Shown: positions 16,612-26,053, counted from the stretch's first letter. The stretch: DNA of 43,787 bases from DASYQD01 sp036005845 (GCA_036005845.1 DASYQD010000005.1:1-43787), one strand, 5' to 3'. Made by a program: numbers and translations. Notes: a model not told the origin generated them from the letters alone.

Positions 16612-16617
16612 TACACT
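16612..16617 (+). promoter_or_regulatory. -10-like TACACT before the HNH gene
   Basis: TACACT lies 18 nt before the ATG, with GAGGAGG between, predicting a short leader. The -35 region (CATAGC at 17 bases) is poor. Confidence 0.4.
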
Positions 16618-16635
16618 GCGCCACGAGGAGGATCG

Positions 16636-17916
16636 ATGATGGACGATCTCGAAATCCTCGGAGAACGGATCGCGACGCTCTCGGCGCAGATCCAAGCCGC
16701 GACTTATCAGCTCCTGGTGATGATCCGCGAGTTCGACGCACGGGAGGGATGGGGCCGTGGTTTCCGTTCCTGCGCTCACTGGCTGAACTGGCGCACCGGC
16801 CTCGATTTCGGCGCGGCGCGCGAGAAGGTGCGCGTCGCCCGCGCGCTCGCAACGTTGCCGGCGATCGCCGGAGCCATGCACCGCGGCGAGCTGTCGTTCT
16901 CCAAGGTGCGAGCGCTGACTCGGGTCGCCACTCCGGCAACCGAAAAAGAGCTCATGATCTTCGCCAAGGCCGGCACAGCGGCCCATGTAGAGAAGTTGGT
17001 GCGGAGCTGGCGGCGCGTCGACCGCCTGGCCGAAATGGAGCAGGAGCAGCGGCAGTTCGCCAGCCGCTACCTTCGCATGCACACCGACGAGGACGGGATG
17101 GTCATCGTGCAGGCGCGCCTGCCGCCGGAGGTCGGAGCCGCGTTCACCAAGGCGCTGGCTGCGGCCGGCGATCGGCTTCGTGACACGACCGACGCGACCG
17201 ATTCGAACGAAGTTAGCGCCGAGCAGCAGCGCGCCGACGCCGTCGGCTTGGTCGCCGAGAGCGCGTTGGCGGCCGGTCTCGACCCTGGAACTCGCGGTGA
17301 CCGCTACCAGGTGGTGCTGCATGTCGACGCCGAGGCCCTGGCGCGCGACGCCCGCGAAGGCACGCTCAGTTTCGAATCCGGCGGACACGTTTCCGCGGAA
17401 ACGTCGCGCCGCCTCGCGTGTGACGCGGCCCTGGTGGTGATGCGCCACGACGCCGACGGCCGCACGCTGGACGTCGGCCGGCGCAAACGCACCGTTTCCC
17501 CCGCCTTGCGCCGGGCCCTCGGCCACCGCGACCGGGGCTGCCGCTTCCCCGGCTGCGGTCTGCGCCTCTGCGACGCTCATCACGTCGAGCACTGGGCCGA
17601 CGGCGGCGCAACCAGGCTCGACAACCTCGTGCTGCTCTGCCGGCGCCACCATCGCGCCGTGCACGAAGAGGGTTTCCGTGTCGAGCTACTCGACTTCGGC
17701 GAAGTGATGTTTCGTCGTCCCGACGGTCGGCCGCTGCCGGCGGCCCCGGCCCTTCCGCCCATGCGGCCAGAAGGCGCGGCAGGGCCGGCGCTCCCGTTCG
17801 CCGAGCTTGGCGTCGAGCTCGATCCTGCCGCCGGCCTGCCGAGTTGGAACGGCGATCGAGTCGATATCGGGTGGGCGGTCGAGTACCTGCACGCCCGCAC
17901 CGCGGAGCTCGTTTGA
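16636..17916 (+). CDS. DUF222 domain HNH endonuclease
   Basis: A 426-residue protein. Residues 1-250 match the DUF222 (13E12 repeat) helical region (GWGRGFRSCAHWLNWRTGL, REKVRVARALATLPAI, GELSFSKVRALTRVA). The HNH domain near 295-345 reads CRFPGCGLRLCDAHHVEHW, then GGATRLDNLVLLCRRHHRAVHE, with two zinc-type cysteines and the catalytic His pair. The family is common in Actinobacteria, often in many copies, and is thought to be linked to mobile DNA; its biological target is not settled. It has a GAGGAGG Shine-Dalgarno. It lies 112 bases upstream of a type I restriction operon on the same strand, but a candidate promoter between them argues against a single fixed operon. Confidence 0.92.
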   Translation: MMDDLEILGERIATLSAQIQAATYQLLVMIREFDAREGWGRGFRSCAHWLNWRTGLDFGAAREKVRVARALATLPAIAGAMHRGELSFSKVRALTRVATPATEKELMIFAKAGTAAHVEKLVRSWRRVDRLAEMEQEQRQFASRYLRMHTDEDGMVIVQARLPPEVGAAFTKALAAAGDRLRDTTDATDSNEVSAEQQRADAVGLVAESALAAGLDPGTRGDRYQVVLHVDAEALARDAREGTLSFESGGHVSAETSRRLACDAALVVMRHDADGRTLDVGRRKRTVSPALRRALGHRDRGCRFPGCGLRLCDAHHVEHWADGGATRLDNLVLLCRRHHRAVHEEGFRVELLDFGEVMFRRPDGRPLPAAPALPPMRPEGAAGPALPFAELGVELDPAAGLPSWNGDRVDIGWAVEYLHARTAELV

Positions 17917-17942
17917 CCGGCCGCACGGCCGCCCACTAGGCT
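17913..17942 (+). promoter_or_regulatory. Candidate promoter of hsdMSR
   Basis: TTGACC (17913-17918), 18 bases, TAGGCT (17937-17942). The -35 overlaps the stop of the HNH gene. It would give a leader of about 80 nt ending in an AAGGAGG Shine-Dalgarno (18011-18017). Confidence 0.45.
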
Positions 17943-18028
17943 CGACGCCACTCGGCACCGAACGTCGCGGCGACGGATGGGTGAGGACGCGCGGGACTTC
18001 CGCGCCGCGCAAGGAGGCTCGATCTCGC

Positions 18029-19669
18029 ATGCGTTGGATCGCCGCACCCGCCCGCGACACCGCCACCGCCACGCTGGAGAAGCGCCTGTGGGAGGCGGCC
18101 GACCAACTCCGCGCCAACAGCGGGCTGACGGCGGCGCAGTACTCGCAGCCGGTCCTCGGCCTCATCTTTCTGCGCTTCGCGGATGCGCGCTTCGCGGCGC
18201 GGCGGGCGCAGCTCGAGAAGCAGCCTGCCGGCCGCCGCGGCTCGCGCGTCGACGACCCTGGCGCCTACCACTCCGAGGGTGTGATCTTCCTGCCCCCCGA
18301 GGCGCGCTTCGGCGCGCTGCTCGAGTATCCCGAGGGCGGGCGCAAGGGCGTGTCGCTGGGCAAGGCCGTCGACGGTGCGATGCGGAAGATCGAGGAGGCG
18401 AACCCGCAGCTCGCCGGCGTGCTGCCCAAGACCTACCAGCAGTTCGACGGGCCGCTGCTCAAGCGGCTGCTCAAGATCTTCTCCACCATCCCGGTCGACC
18501 TCGAAGGCGACTCGTTCGGGAAGATCTACGAGTACTTCCTCGCCGAGTTCGCCATGACCGAGGGCCAGGGCGGCGGCGAGTTCTACACGCCGACGAGCAT
18601 CGTGCGCCTGCTCGTCGAGGTGCTGGAGCCCTTCCGCGGGCGCGTGCTCGACCCCGCCTGCGGCTCGGGTGGCATGTTCGTGCAGAGCGCGCGCTTCGTC
18701 GCCGAGCACCGGAACGGCAACGGGCGCGGCGGCGAGCTGTCGATCCACGGCGTCGAGAAGGTGGACGACACCGGCCGCCTCTGCCGCCTCAACCTGGCGG
18801 TGCACGGGCTCGAAGGGGACATCCGGCACGGTGGCGGCATCAACAGCTACTACGACGACCCGCACAACCTGGTCGGCCGCTTCGACTTCGTGCTCGCCAA
18901 CCCGCCGTTCAACGTCGACGGCGTCGACAAGGAGCGGCTGGCGAACGACGTCGGCGCCGTGCACCGCTTCCCCTTCGGGCTGCCCAAGCCGGACAACGCG
19001 AACTACCTGTGGATCCAGCTCTTCTACGCCGCGCTCAACGCCAGCGGGCGGGCCGGCTTCGTGATGGCCAACTCGGCGTCGGACGCGCGCGCCTCCGAGC
19101 TCGAGCTACGCAGGAAGCTGGTTCAGGCGCGGGCGGTGGACGCGATGGTGGCGGTGGGACCGAACATGTTCTACACCGTCACCCTCCCCTGCACGCTCTG
19201 GTTCCTCGACCGCGGCAAGGCGGCGGGCAAGCGCAAAGACCAGGTGCTCTTTCTCGACGCAAGACACATCTACCGCCAAGTCGACCGCGCCCACCGCGAC
19301 TGGACGCCGGGGCAGCTCGGCTTCCTCGCTAACGTCGTGCGGCTCTACCGCGGCGAGGAGGTCGACACCACCTACGGCGGCGAGGAGGCGGCGGCGAAGC
19401 TGCGCGAGGTTTTCGGCAAGGGGAAGAAGCTGCGCTACGCGGACGTACCGGGCTTCTGCAAGGTGGCGACGGTCGCCGAGATCGAGGCGAAGGGGTGGAG
19501 CCTCAATCCCGGGCCGTACGTCGGCGTGGCAGCGGGAGACGAGGTTGGCGACGAGGATTTCAAGGCGCAGTTCGGGGCGCTGCACGAGGAGTTCGAGCGG
19601 CTAAACACACTGGCGCGGGAACTGGAAGCGCGTATCGCGGCGAACGCGGCGGAGTTGCTGGGTGAGTGA
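18029..19669 (+). CDS. hsdM: Type I restriction-modification DNA methyltransferase subunit
   Basis: A 546-residue N6-adenine methyltransferase subunit. The N-terminal HsdM_N domain (LEKRLWEAADQLRANSGL, YSQPVLGLIFLRFAD) precedes the methyltransferase fold, with the SAM motif DPACGSGGMF starting at residue 208 and the catalytic NPPF at 291-294 within LANPPFNVD. The segment GEFYTPTSIVRLLVE is also typical. The C-terminal tail is helical and should contact HsdS. The start is ATG at 18029 with AAGGAGG 11 nt upstream; the open frame extending to 17807 is not supported. Two HsdM with one HsdS form the modification enzyme. The stop overlaps the hsdS start by 8 nt. Confidence 0.97.
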   Translation: MRWIAAPARDTATATLEKRLWEAADQLRANSGLTAAQYSQPVLGLIFLRFADARFAARRAQLEKQPAGRRGSRVDDPGAYHSEGVIFLPPEARFGALLEYPEGGRKGVSLGKAVDGAMRKIEEANPQLAGVLPKTYQQFDGPLLKRLLKIFSTIPVDLEGDSFGKIYEYFLAEFAMTEGQGGGEFYTPTSIVRLLVEVLEPFRGRVLDPACGSGGMFVQSARFVAEHRNGNGRGGELSIHGVEKVDDTGRLCRLNLAVHGLEGDIRHGGGINSYYDDPHNLVGRFDFVLANPPFNVDGVDKERLANDVGAVHRFPFGLPKPDNANYLWIQLFYAALNASGRAGFVMANSASDARASELELRRKLVQARAVDAMVAVGPNMFYTVTLPCTLWFLDRGKAAGKRKDQVLFLDARHIYRQVDRAHRDWTPGQLGFLANVVRLYRGEEVDTTYGGEEAAAKLREVFGKGKKLRYADVPGFCKVATVAEIEAKGWSLNPGPYVGVAAGDEVGDEDFKAQFGALHEEFERLNTLARELEARIAANAAELLGE

Positions 19670-20957
19670 CGCCCCGAGAGTTCCCGAATGGCCGAAGTAC
19701 CGCCTTGACCAACTTGGCAGTATTGCGCGCGGGCGATCACGACACAGGCCCCGAAATGCCCCCCATCTTTATGGAGGCCAAATCCCTTTTTTCCAGACCG
19801 GTGACGTCAAAGCCGCGGACTTCTGGCTGACACAACACACCCAAACCTACAACGCTGCGGGCTTGGCGCAAAGCAAGCTCTGGCCAGCCGGCACTCTTTG
19901 CATAACGATCGCCGCCAATATCGCCGACACAGCTATTCTCGCGATACCTGGCTGCTTCCCCGACAGTGTTATCGGATTTCTCCCAGATCCTGATAAATCT
20001 GACGTGCGTTTCGTCAAGTATCTACTCGACACAAAGAAAGCGAGCTTCCAGGCTGCGTCGCGCGGTACAACCCAGGATAATCTCAGTCTCGAGAAACTTC
20101 TAACCTTCGAGCTTGGGGTGCCTTCCCTGAGCTTGCAGCGCCGGATCGCCGATATCCTCTCTGCCTACGACGACCTCATCGAGATCTGCGAGCGGCGCAT
20201 CCGCGTGCTCGACGGGATGGCGCGAGCGCTCTTTCATGAGTGGTTCGTCCTGTTTCGCTATCCCGGCGCTCCGCACCTGCACATCGCCTCACCGATCGGC
20301 GGAATTCCCGCGGGCTGGCATGTGGCCTCACTGGGCGACCATATTAGGCTCGAGACCGGGAAGCGGCCACCAGGTGGAGCTGTTGGCGCGGTGAATGGGG
20401 TGCCAAGTGTCGGAGCAGAGAACGTAAACAAGCTTGGCCGGCATGACTACAGCGCGGAGAAGTACGTGCCTCGAGAGTACTTCGCAGCCATGACGAGTGG
20501 CGTGGTTCGTGATCGGGACGTGGCCCTGTACAAGGATGGTGCCCACATCGGCAGGTCGACGTACTTTAGGGATGGATTCCCACATGCGGAGTTCGCCGTC
20601 AACGAGCATGTCTTCCTACTACGCACCACCTCTGACCAGCTTTGCACCAACCACCTTTACCTCTGGCTCCAAGATCCTCAGACCGTTCAGACGATTCGTT
20701 CGAGGAATGCCAATGCTGCGCAACCTGGGGTCAACCGGGGCGCGATTGAGTCTCTGTTATTGGCATTGCCTCCGCGGTCAATAGGGCACCGATTCGACAG
20801 GCTCGTCGAGCCAGTGCTCGCAGCTGTGGTTGCCTTTGCAAGGCAAGCGGATGTTCTCCGCCGCACCCGCAACCTCCTCCGCCCCCGCCTGCTCTCCGGC
20901 AAGATCCCCCTCGAAACCGCCGACCCCGGCAACGCCGACCTCGCCGCCACCGTGTGA
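19662..20957 (+). CDS. hsdS: Type I restriction-modification specificity subunit
   Basis: A 431-residue protein with two target-recognition domains. TRD1 starts WPKYRLDQLGSIARG and ends with a helical spacer (SLQRRIADILSAYDDLIEI, RRIRVLDGMARALFHEWFV). TRD2 starts GIPAGWHVASLGDHIRLETG and ends with a second conserved helix (QADVLRRTRNLLRPRLLSG). Each TRD reads one half of a bipartite DNA site. Start is GTG at 19662, overlapping hsdM. The TRD coding parts are much poorer in GC than their surroundings: I count 26 of 60 G+C at 19981-20040 against 44 of 60 at 21001-21060. That indicates exchange of recognition domains. The recognised sequence cannot be read from this. Confidence 0.96.
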   Translation: MSDAPRVPEWPKYRLDQLGSIARGRSRHRPRNAPHLYGGQIPFFQTGDVKAADFWLTQHTQTYNAAGLAQSKLWPAGTLCITIAANIADTAILAIPGCFPDSVIGFLPDPDKSDVRFVKYLLDTKKASFQAASRGTTQDNLSLEKLLTFELGVPSLSLQRRIADILSAYDDLIEICERRIRVLDGMARALFHEWFVLFRYPGAPHLHIASPIGGIPAGWHVASLGDHIRLETGKRPPGGAVGAVNGVPSVGAENVNKLGRHDYSAEKYVPREYFAAMTSGVVRDRDVALYKDGAHIGRSTYFRDGFPHAEFAVNEHVFLLRTTSDQLCTNHLYLWLQDPQTVQTIRSRNANAAQPGVNRGAIESLLLALPPRSIGHRFDRLVEPVLAAVVAFARQADVLRRTRNLLRPRLLSGKIPLETADPGNADLAATV

Positions 20958-23900
20958 GCCCCTCGCACGCCTACACCGAGAAAGCCCTGGTCGAGGCGGC
21001 GGCGGCGCAGCTGCTCGACTCGCTCGGCTGGACGGTGGTCTCGGCGGAGCACGAGGTGCTCGGTCCCCACGGCACGCTCGGACGGCTCTCGCCGCACGAG
21101 GTCGTCCTCCTCGCCCGCCTGCGCGACGCCCTCGCTCGTCTCAACCCCGACGCGCCCGCCGCCGCACTCGAGCTCGCCGCCGACGAGCTGCTGCGCGACC
21201 GCACGGCGATGGGACCCGCCGCCGCCAACCGGGAAGTGCATCGCCTCCTCACCGGCGGAGTGCGGCTGCTGGCGAAGGACCCCGAGTCCGGCGAGCAGCG
21301 CCCGTACACGATCCGCGTCGTCGATTGGGAGCAGCCGCTCGCCAACGACCGCCTCGCCGTGCGGCAGTTGAAGCTGCAGGGGCCGCTCTACGGCTGCATC
21401 CCCGACGTGCTGCTGTTCGTCAACGGGTTGCCCTGGGTGGTGGTCGAGCTCAAGCGGCCCGGCGTGCCGGCGCGGCAGGCGTTCGAGGACAACCTCACCA
21501 GCTACCGCCACCCGCAGAACGGCGTGCCGCGCCTCTTTGCCTTCAACGCGCTGCTCGTCGCCTCCAACGGCACCGAGTCGCGGGTGGGCTCGCTGACCGC
21601 CGACTGGGACCGCTTCTTCGAGTGGAAGCGGGTGGCGCGCGAGGACGAGCCGCGCACCGTCTCGCTCGAGACGCTGCTGCGCGGCACCTGCGACCCGGCG
21701 CGGCTGCTCGACCTGGTGCGCAGCTTCACGCTGTTTTCGGAGCACACCAGCGGCCTCGTCAAGGTGCTGGCGCAGAACCACCAGGTGCTGGGAGTCGACA
21801 ACGCCATCGCGGCGACGCTGGAGGCGCGGCGGCTGGGGCACGGGCGGGCCGGCGTCTTCTGGCAGACGCAAGGGAGCGGCAAGAGCTTCGCCATGGTCTT
21901 CTACGCCGAGAAGATCCTGCGCACCGTGCCCGGTGACTGGACGTTCGTGGTCGTCACCGACCGCGTCGAGCTCGACGATCAGATCGCCCGCACCTTCGCC
22001 GCCTGCGGCGCCGTCGAGGACGCCAAGGAGAGCCACGCCACGAGCGGCGCGCACCTACGGCAGCTGCTCGCCGAGAACCACCGCTACGTCTTCACCCTCA
22101 TCCACAAGTTCACCGCGCCCGAGGTGCTCTGCGAGCGGCGCGACGTCATCGTCATCGTCGACGAGGCGCATCGCTCGCAGTACGACACGCTGGCGCTCAA
22201 CATGCGGGCCGCGCTGCCGCACGCGCTGTTCGTCGCCTTCACCGGCACGCCGCTGATCGCCGGCGAGGAGCGCACGCGCGAGGTGTTCGGCGACTACGTC
22301 AGCATCTACGACTTCCAGCAGTCGATCGAGGACGGCGCCACCGTCCCGCTGTTCTACGAGAACCGCACCCCCGAGCTGCGGCTGGTCAACCCCGACCTCA
22401 ACGACGAGGTCTACCGGGTGATCGACGAGGCCGGGCTCGACGACGAGGGCGAGGCGCGGCTGGCGCGGTTGCTAGGCCAGCGCTACCACCTGTTGACGCG
22501 CGAGGACCGGCTCGACGTGGTGGCGCAGGACATCGTGCAGCACTTCCTCGGCCGCGGCTTCCAGGGCAAGGCGATGGTGGTCTCGATCGACAAGGCGACC
22601 GCACTACGGACCCACGACAAGGTGCGTCGCGAGTGGGCGGCCGAGAAGGAACGGGTGCGCGGCGAGCTCGCGCGGGTCGAGATGGACACCCCCACCTACG
22701 CCGAGCTCTCGCAACGGCTGCTGACCCTCGAGACGGTGGACATGGCGCTCATCGTCTCGCCGGGCCAGAACGAGGTCGAGGAGATGCGCCTGCTGGGTCT
22801 CGACATCCTCCCCCACCGCCGCCGCATGGTGCAGTCGCAACCGCCGCTCGAAGACCGCTTCCGCGACCCCGACGACCCGCTGGGGCTGGTCTTCGTCTGC
22901 GCCATGTGGCTCACCGGCTTCGACGCGCCGAGCTGCTCGACGGTCTACCTCGACAAGCCGATGCGCAACCACACCCTGATGCAGACGATCGCCCGCGCCA
23001 ACCGCGTCTTCCCCGGCAAGCACAGCGGCACGATCGTCGACTACGCCAACGTCTTCGCCTCGCTGGAACGGGCGCTCGCCATTTACGGCACCGGCCGCGG
23101 CGGCGAGACGCCGGTGCGCGACAAGGACGAGCTGGTGGCGGAGCTGCGAGCGGCGCTGAACGCGCTCGACTCGTTCTGTAGCGTCGCGGGTGTCAGCCTT
23201 GCCGACATCGAGGGCGCGCCGACGGCGCTCGACCGCCTCACGCGCGTCGGCAGTGCGGCCGACACACTGCTCGCCGAGGAGCAGCGAACGAAGGCGTTCC
23301 TCTCGCAGGCGCGGCTTGCCGACCGGCTTTACGCGGCCCTCAAGCCGCATCGCGCGGCGCTGGAGTTCGCGCGACGGATGAGCACGGTGCTGGCGCTCGC
23401 CGAGAAGCTGCGCGTCGAGACCCAACCACAAGCCGTCGACGTGCGCGAGGTGCTGGCGCGTCTCGGCGACGTCCTCGACCGCTCCATCGAGAGTGTCGAC
23501 GCCGTGCGCGAAGTGTCGCCCCTCGACCTCTCCGCCATCGACTTCGAGGCGCTGGCGAAGCGCTTCGCGCGCTCTCGCAGCAAGAACCTCGACCTCGAGC
23601 GCCTCAAGGCCGCCATCCGCGCGCAGCTCGACCGGCTGATCGCGGCCAACGAGACGCGGGTCGATTACCGGGAGCGGTTCGAAGCGCTGATCGCCGCCTA
23701 CAACGAGGGGAGCGCCAACATCGAGCAGCTCTTCCTTGCCCTGCTCGACCTCAGCCGCTCGCTCGACGAGGAATCGACCCGGCACGTCCGCGAGCACCTG
23801 AGCGAAGAGGAGCTGGTGGTCTTCGACCTCTTGACGCGCCCCGGCCCCGACCTGTCAACGGAGGAGCGCGAAGAGGTCAAGAAGGTGGCGCGGCACCTCC

Positions 23901-24088
23901 TCAATCGGTTACGCAGTCTCTTGGCGCTCGACTGGCAGAAGACCGCGCAGGCGCGGGCGCGGGTTCGCGAGGCGATCGAAGACACTCTCGACGACGGGCT
24001 GCCGCGCGTTTACACGCCCGAGGTGTACCGCGCCAAGGCGTCAGTCGTCTTCCAGCACGTCTACGAGCGCTACGGCCGAGCGGCCTGA
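20954..24088 (+). CDS. hsdR: Type I restriction-modification restriction subunit
   Basis: A 1044-residue motor and nuclease subunit. The N-terminal PD-(D/E)xK nuclease is seen as PDVLLFVNGLPWVVVELK, with Asp151, Glu165 and Lys167. The SF2 translocase has Walker A GSGKS (307-311), DEAH (403-406), FTGTP (429-433) and the late motif QTIARANRVFPGKHSG. The C-terminal 350 residues are helical and should bind the methyltransferase core. Start is GTG at 20954, overlapping the hsdS stop in GTGA. All catalytic motifs are intact, so the system looks functional, cutting DNA far from unmethylated sites after ATP-driven translocation. The last 19 nt overlap the convergent gene ending at 24070. Confidence 0.97.
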   Translation: MSPSHAYTEKALVEAAAAQLLDSLGWTVVSAEHEVLGPHGTLGRLSPHEVVLLARLRDALARLNPDAPAAALELAADELLRDRTAMGPAAANREVHRLLTGGVRLLAKDPESGEQRPYTIRVVDWEQPLANDRLAVRQLKLQGPLYGCIPDVLLFVNGLPWVVVELKRPGVPARQAFEDNLTSYRHPQNGVPRLFAFNALLVASNGTESRVGSLTADWDRFFEWKRVAREDEPRTVSLETLLRGTCDPARLLDLVRSFTLFSEHTSGLVKVLAQNHQVLGVDNAIAATLEARRLGHGRAGVFWQTQGSGKSFAMVFYAEKILRTVPGDWTFVVVTDRVELDDQIARTFAACGAVEDAKESHATSGAHLRQLLAENHRYVFTLIHKFTAPEVLCERRDVIVIVDEAHRSQYDTLALNMRAALPHALFVAFTGTPLIAGEERTREVFGDYVSIYDFQQSIEDGATVPLFYENRTPELRLVNPDLNDEVYRVIDEAGLDDEGEARLARLLGQRYHLLTREDRLDVVAQDIVQHFLGRGFQGKAMVVSIDKATALRTHDKVRREWAAEKERVRGELARVEMDTPTYAELSQRLLTLETVDMALIVSPGQNEVEEMRLLGLDILPHRRRMVQSQPPLEDRFRDPDDPLGLVFVCAMWLTGFDAPSCSTVYLDKPMRNHTLMQTIARANRVFPGKHSGTIVDYANVFASLERALAIYGTGRGGETPVRDKDELVAELRAALNALDSFCSVAGVSLADIEGAPTALDRLTRVGSAADTLLAEEQRTKAFLSQARLADRLYAALKPHRAALEFARRMSTVLALAEKLRVETQPQAVDVREVLARLGDVLDRSIESVDAVREVSPLDLSAIDFEALAKRFARSRSKNLDLERLKAAIRAQLDRLIAANETRVDYRERFEALIAAYNEGSANIEQLFLALLDLSRSLDEESTRHVREHLSEEELVVFDLLTRPGPDLSTEEREEVKKVARHLLNRLRSLLALDWQKTAQARARVREAIEDTLDDGLPRVYTPEVYRAKASVVFQHVYERYGRAA

Positions 24089-25800
24089 GGGGCGGACCGC
24101 AACCGCGAGCCGCGCGCCTGCCATAGCTCGGCGTTCCCTTCCGCCGAGACGCAAGAGCGCTGGAAGCTGTCTGTGAGCTGGCGGAACAGCTCCCGGGTGA
24201 GCGCATTCTCCCGCGGCGCTGCTCGCGCTTGCCAGAGCAGGACGTAGTCGACGTGGCCGCCGTGGCGTTCGTAGGTCGCGACGTCGACTCGCGGCGGCAC
24301 TTCCTCCATGCCTAGCTTCCCCACCGATAGATGTCGATAAGGGTCGAGCTCTGGCCGATAGCGCAAGGGGAAGTAGTCCTCGCCGGCTTCGTAGAGGCCG
24401 AGGTCGACGATGGGCCGGCGGCCGGCGACGTAGCCGAGGGCGTGGACGAAGGGCCAGAGGCGGAAGGCAAGCTCTTCGCACTTTCCATCGCGCGCCAGCT
24501 CGCAGCCTGCCGGCGCGAAGGCTAGGGGCAGCACGGTGCGGCCGTCCTCGACGTGCTCGGCGACCGCGACGTATTCGTCGAGGTAGCGATCGATGCGTGA
24601 CCAGCGCGCCCAGAGCAGAGCCAGCACGCCGATCGCGAGCGCGCTTCCGATCGCCTGCGCAGCCCACCGCCAGCGGCTGCTCCACCGCGCGGTGCCGAGC
24701 CAGAGCAGCAACGCCAGCGGCGGGAACAACGCAAGTCGGTGGTTGACGAAGCCGCCGCCGGCGAGCTCGCTCGGCGCCGCGAGGTAGACGATCGTGAAGA
24801 GGGCGGCGACGACGAGGAGCGCGTCGTCCGCTCGGGGCCGCAGCGCCGCCTCGTCACGGCGTCTCCACACGAACGCGCCGACCAGCACCGCCATGGTCGC
24901 CGCGAGGCCGCAGGAGACGATCAGGATGCGGCGATCGAACGAGACCAGCGAGTAGAGCGCTAGAAGGTGCTTCGCTTTGACGAGGAAGCCGAGCTGCGAG
25001 GTGGGCCGGTCGAGCCGGCGGCCGACGAACGCGAGCAGCAAGGCCACGACGGGAACGAAGCTCAGCAACGGAAGGAAGAGCCGCTCCCGTGCCGTGCCCC
25101 ACCACGCGCCGCCGCGGCGTGGCGACGTGCGAACGTCGGCAAGCACCTGGCAGCCGCCCGCCGTGCCGACCGCGAGGAGCAGCATCACCAGCGTCACCGG
25201 GTGGCAGAAGTACACCCAGGCCGCGAGGAGCGTCATCGGCAGCACGTCGCGCGCGCGAAAGCGCTCGCGACGACGCCAGTAGAAGCCGAAGGCGAAGAGG
25301 AACGCGGCGAGGCTCCAGCAGAAGTTGAGGAAGCCCATTCCGAACAGGAAGTTGTAGGTGAACGGCAGGCCGAGCGCGGCGAGGAAGCCCGCGCGCGGGT
25401 CGACGGCGCGCAGCGCATACCGCAGGCCGAGCGGCAGCAGCACGACGTAGGCGGCGATGAGGATCTTCTCGGCCGCAGCGACCGAGACGAATCCCAGCAC
25501 CTTCGCCTGCAGGAAGAAGACGAACCAGTTGGGCAGCGCCTCGGAGTTGGGCACCAGGTACTGGCGCAGCGGCGCGCCTTCGGGCCGGTCGTAGATTCGG
25601 AGCGCGTACGCGAGCGCCTGGTGGCTGGGGCCGTCTTGCGTCGGCACGTAGGGCAGTAGCAACAGCGGCAGGAGCTGCGCGGCAATGACGACAGCCAGCG
25701 GGAGCCACTCCAAACGCGAGGCGTTGCCGGCAGCAGGGCGCGGCGAGACAGCCGCCGGCGCGTTCGCGACGGCCGGAGCGGAGACATCGCTGCGCGGCAC
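24070..25800 (-). CDS. Multi-pass membrane protein, GT-C-like, unknown substrate
   Basis: A 576-residue protein with about eleven hydrophobic segments between residues 30 and 415 and a soluble C-terminal domain of about 150 residues. The first loop after the first helix has PYVPTQDGPSHQALAYALR, with an acidic residue where GT-C enzymes place their catalytic Asp. A Cys pair (GCELARDGKCEE) occurs in the C-terminal domain. I do not recognise a named family; a GT-C glycosyltransferase is the best guess from topology and neighbours. The start is GTG at 25800, with TAGCAT exactly 6 nt before it and no Shine-Dalgarno. The 3' end overlaps hsdR by 19 nt in the opposite direction. Confidence 0.78.
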   Translation of the reverse strand: MPRSDVSAPAVANAPAAVSPRPAAGNASRLEWLPLAVVIAAQLLPLLLLPYVPTQDGPSHQALAYALRIYDRPEGAPLRQYLVPNSEALPNWFVFFLQAKVLGFVSVAAAEKILIAAYVVLLPLGLRYALRAVDPRAGFLAALGLPFTYNFLFGMGFLNFCWSLAAFLFAFGFYWRRRERFRARDVLPMTLLAAWVYFCHPVTLVMLLLAVGTAGGCQVLADVRTSPRRGGAWWGTARERLFLPLLSFVPVVALLLAFVGRRLDRPTSQLGFLVKAKHLLALYSLVSFDRRILIVSCGLAATMAVLVGAFVWRRRDEAALRPRADDALLVVAALFTIVYLAAPSELAGGGFVNHRLALFPPLALLLWLGTARWSSRWRWAAQAIGSALAIGVLALLWARWSRIDRYLDEYVAVAEHVEDGRTVLPLAFAPAGCELARDGKCEELAFRLWPFVHALGYVAGRRPIVDLGLYEAGEDYFPLRYRPELDPYRHLSVGKLGMEEVPPRVDVATYERHGGHVDYVLLWQARAAPRENALTRELFRQLTDSFQRSCVSAEGNAELWQARGSRLRSAPQAARP

Positions 25801-25806
25801 ACTGCG

Positions 25807-25812
25807 ATGCTA
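25807..25812 (-). promoter_or_regulatory. -10-like TAGCAT, 6 nt before a GTG start
   Basis: TAGCAT on the minus strand, then six bases, then the GTG of the membrane protein. The same hexamer and spacing occur before the GTG at 40271. Confidence 0.45.
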
Positions 25813-25903
25813 CCAACGGTGCACCAGCCGGCCCGGACCGCTCCAAGGATCACCATGACGTCGACGCGAAGCGGGTCGGCCCCGATCCAGTGGCATCAAC
25901 CGG

Positions 25904-25984
25904 GCATCGAGATCGCTTCGTCGCTTCGCTCCTCGCGATGACGTAGCGACGTCATCGCGAGCGAAAGCGAAGCGATCTCGATGC
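25904..25984. repeat. Long imperfect palindrome, REP/MITE-like
   Basis: Left arm 25904-25944 and right arm 25949-25984 are reverse complements apart from small gaps, around a 4-base loop. Both arms contain GCATCGAGATCGCTTCG on the outside and CGCGATGACGT on the inside. The core resembles the CGTCAT(T/C)GCGAGCGAAGCGAAG-type dispersed repeats seen in many bacterial genomes. It lies in the intergenic space between divergent genes. Confidence 0.8.
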
Positions 25985-26024
25985 GGCACGTACGCGGATG
26001 CTTCGCGCGCGCGGAGCACTGGGC

Positions 26025-26030
26025 TAGCCT
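26025..26030 (+). promoter_or_regulatory. -10-like TAGCCT before the GT2 gene at 26054
   Basis: TAGCCT ends 23 nt before the ATG at 26054 and just after the long palindrome. No -35 match found. Confidence 0.3.
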
Positions 26031-26053
26031 TGCGCCCGCAGCCCCCACCGGTC

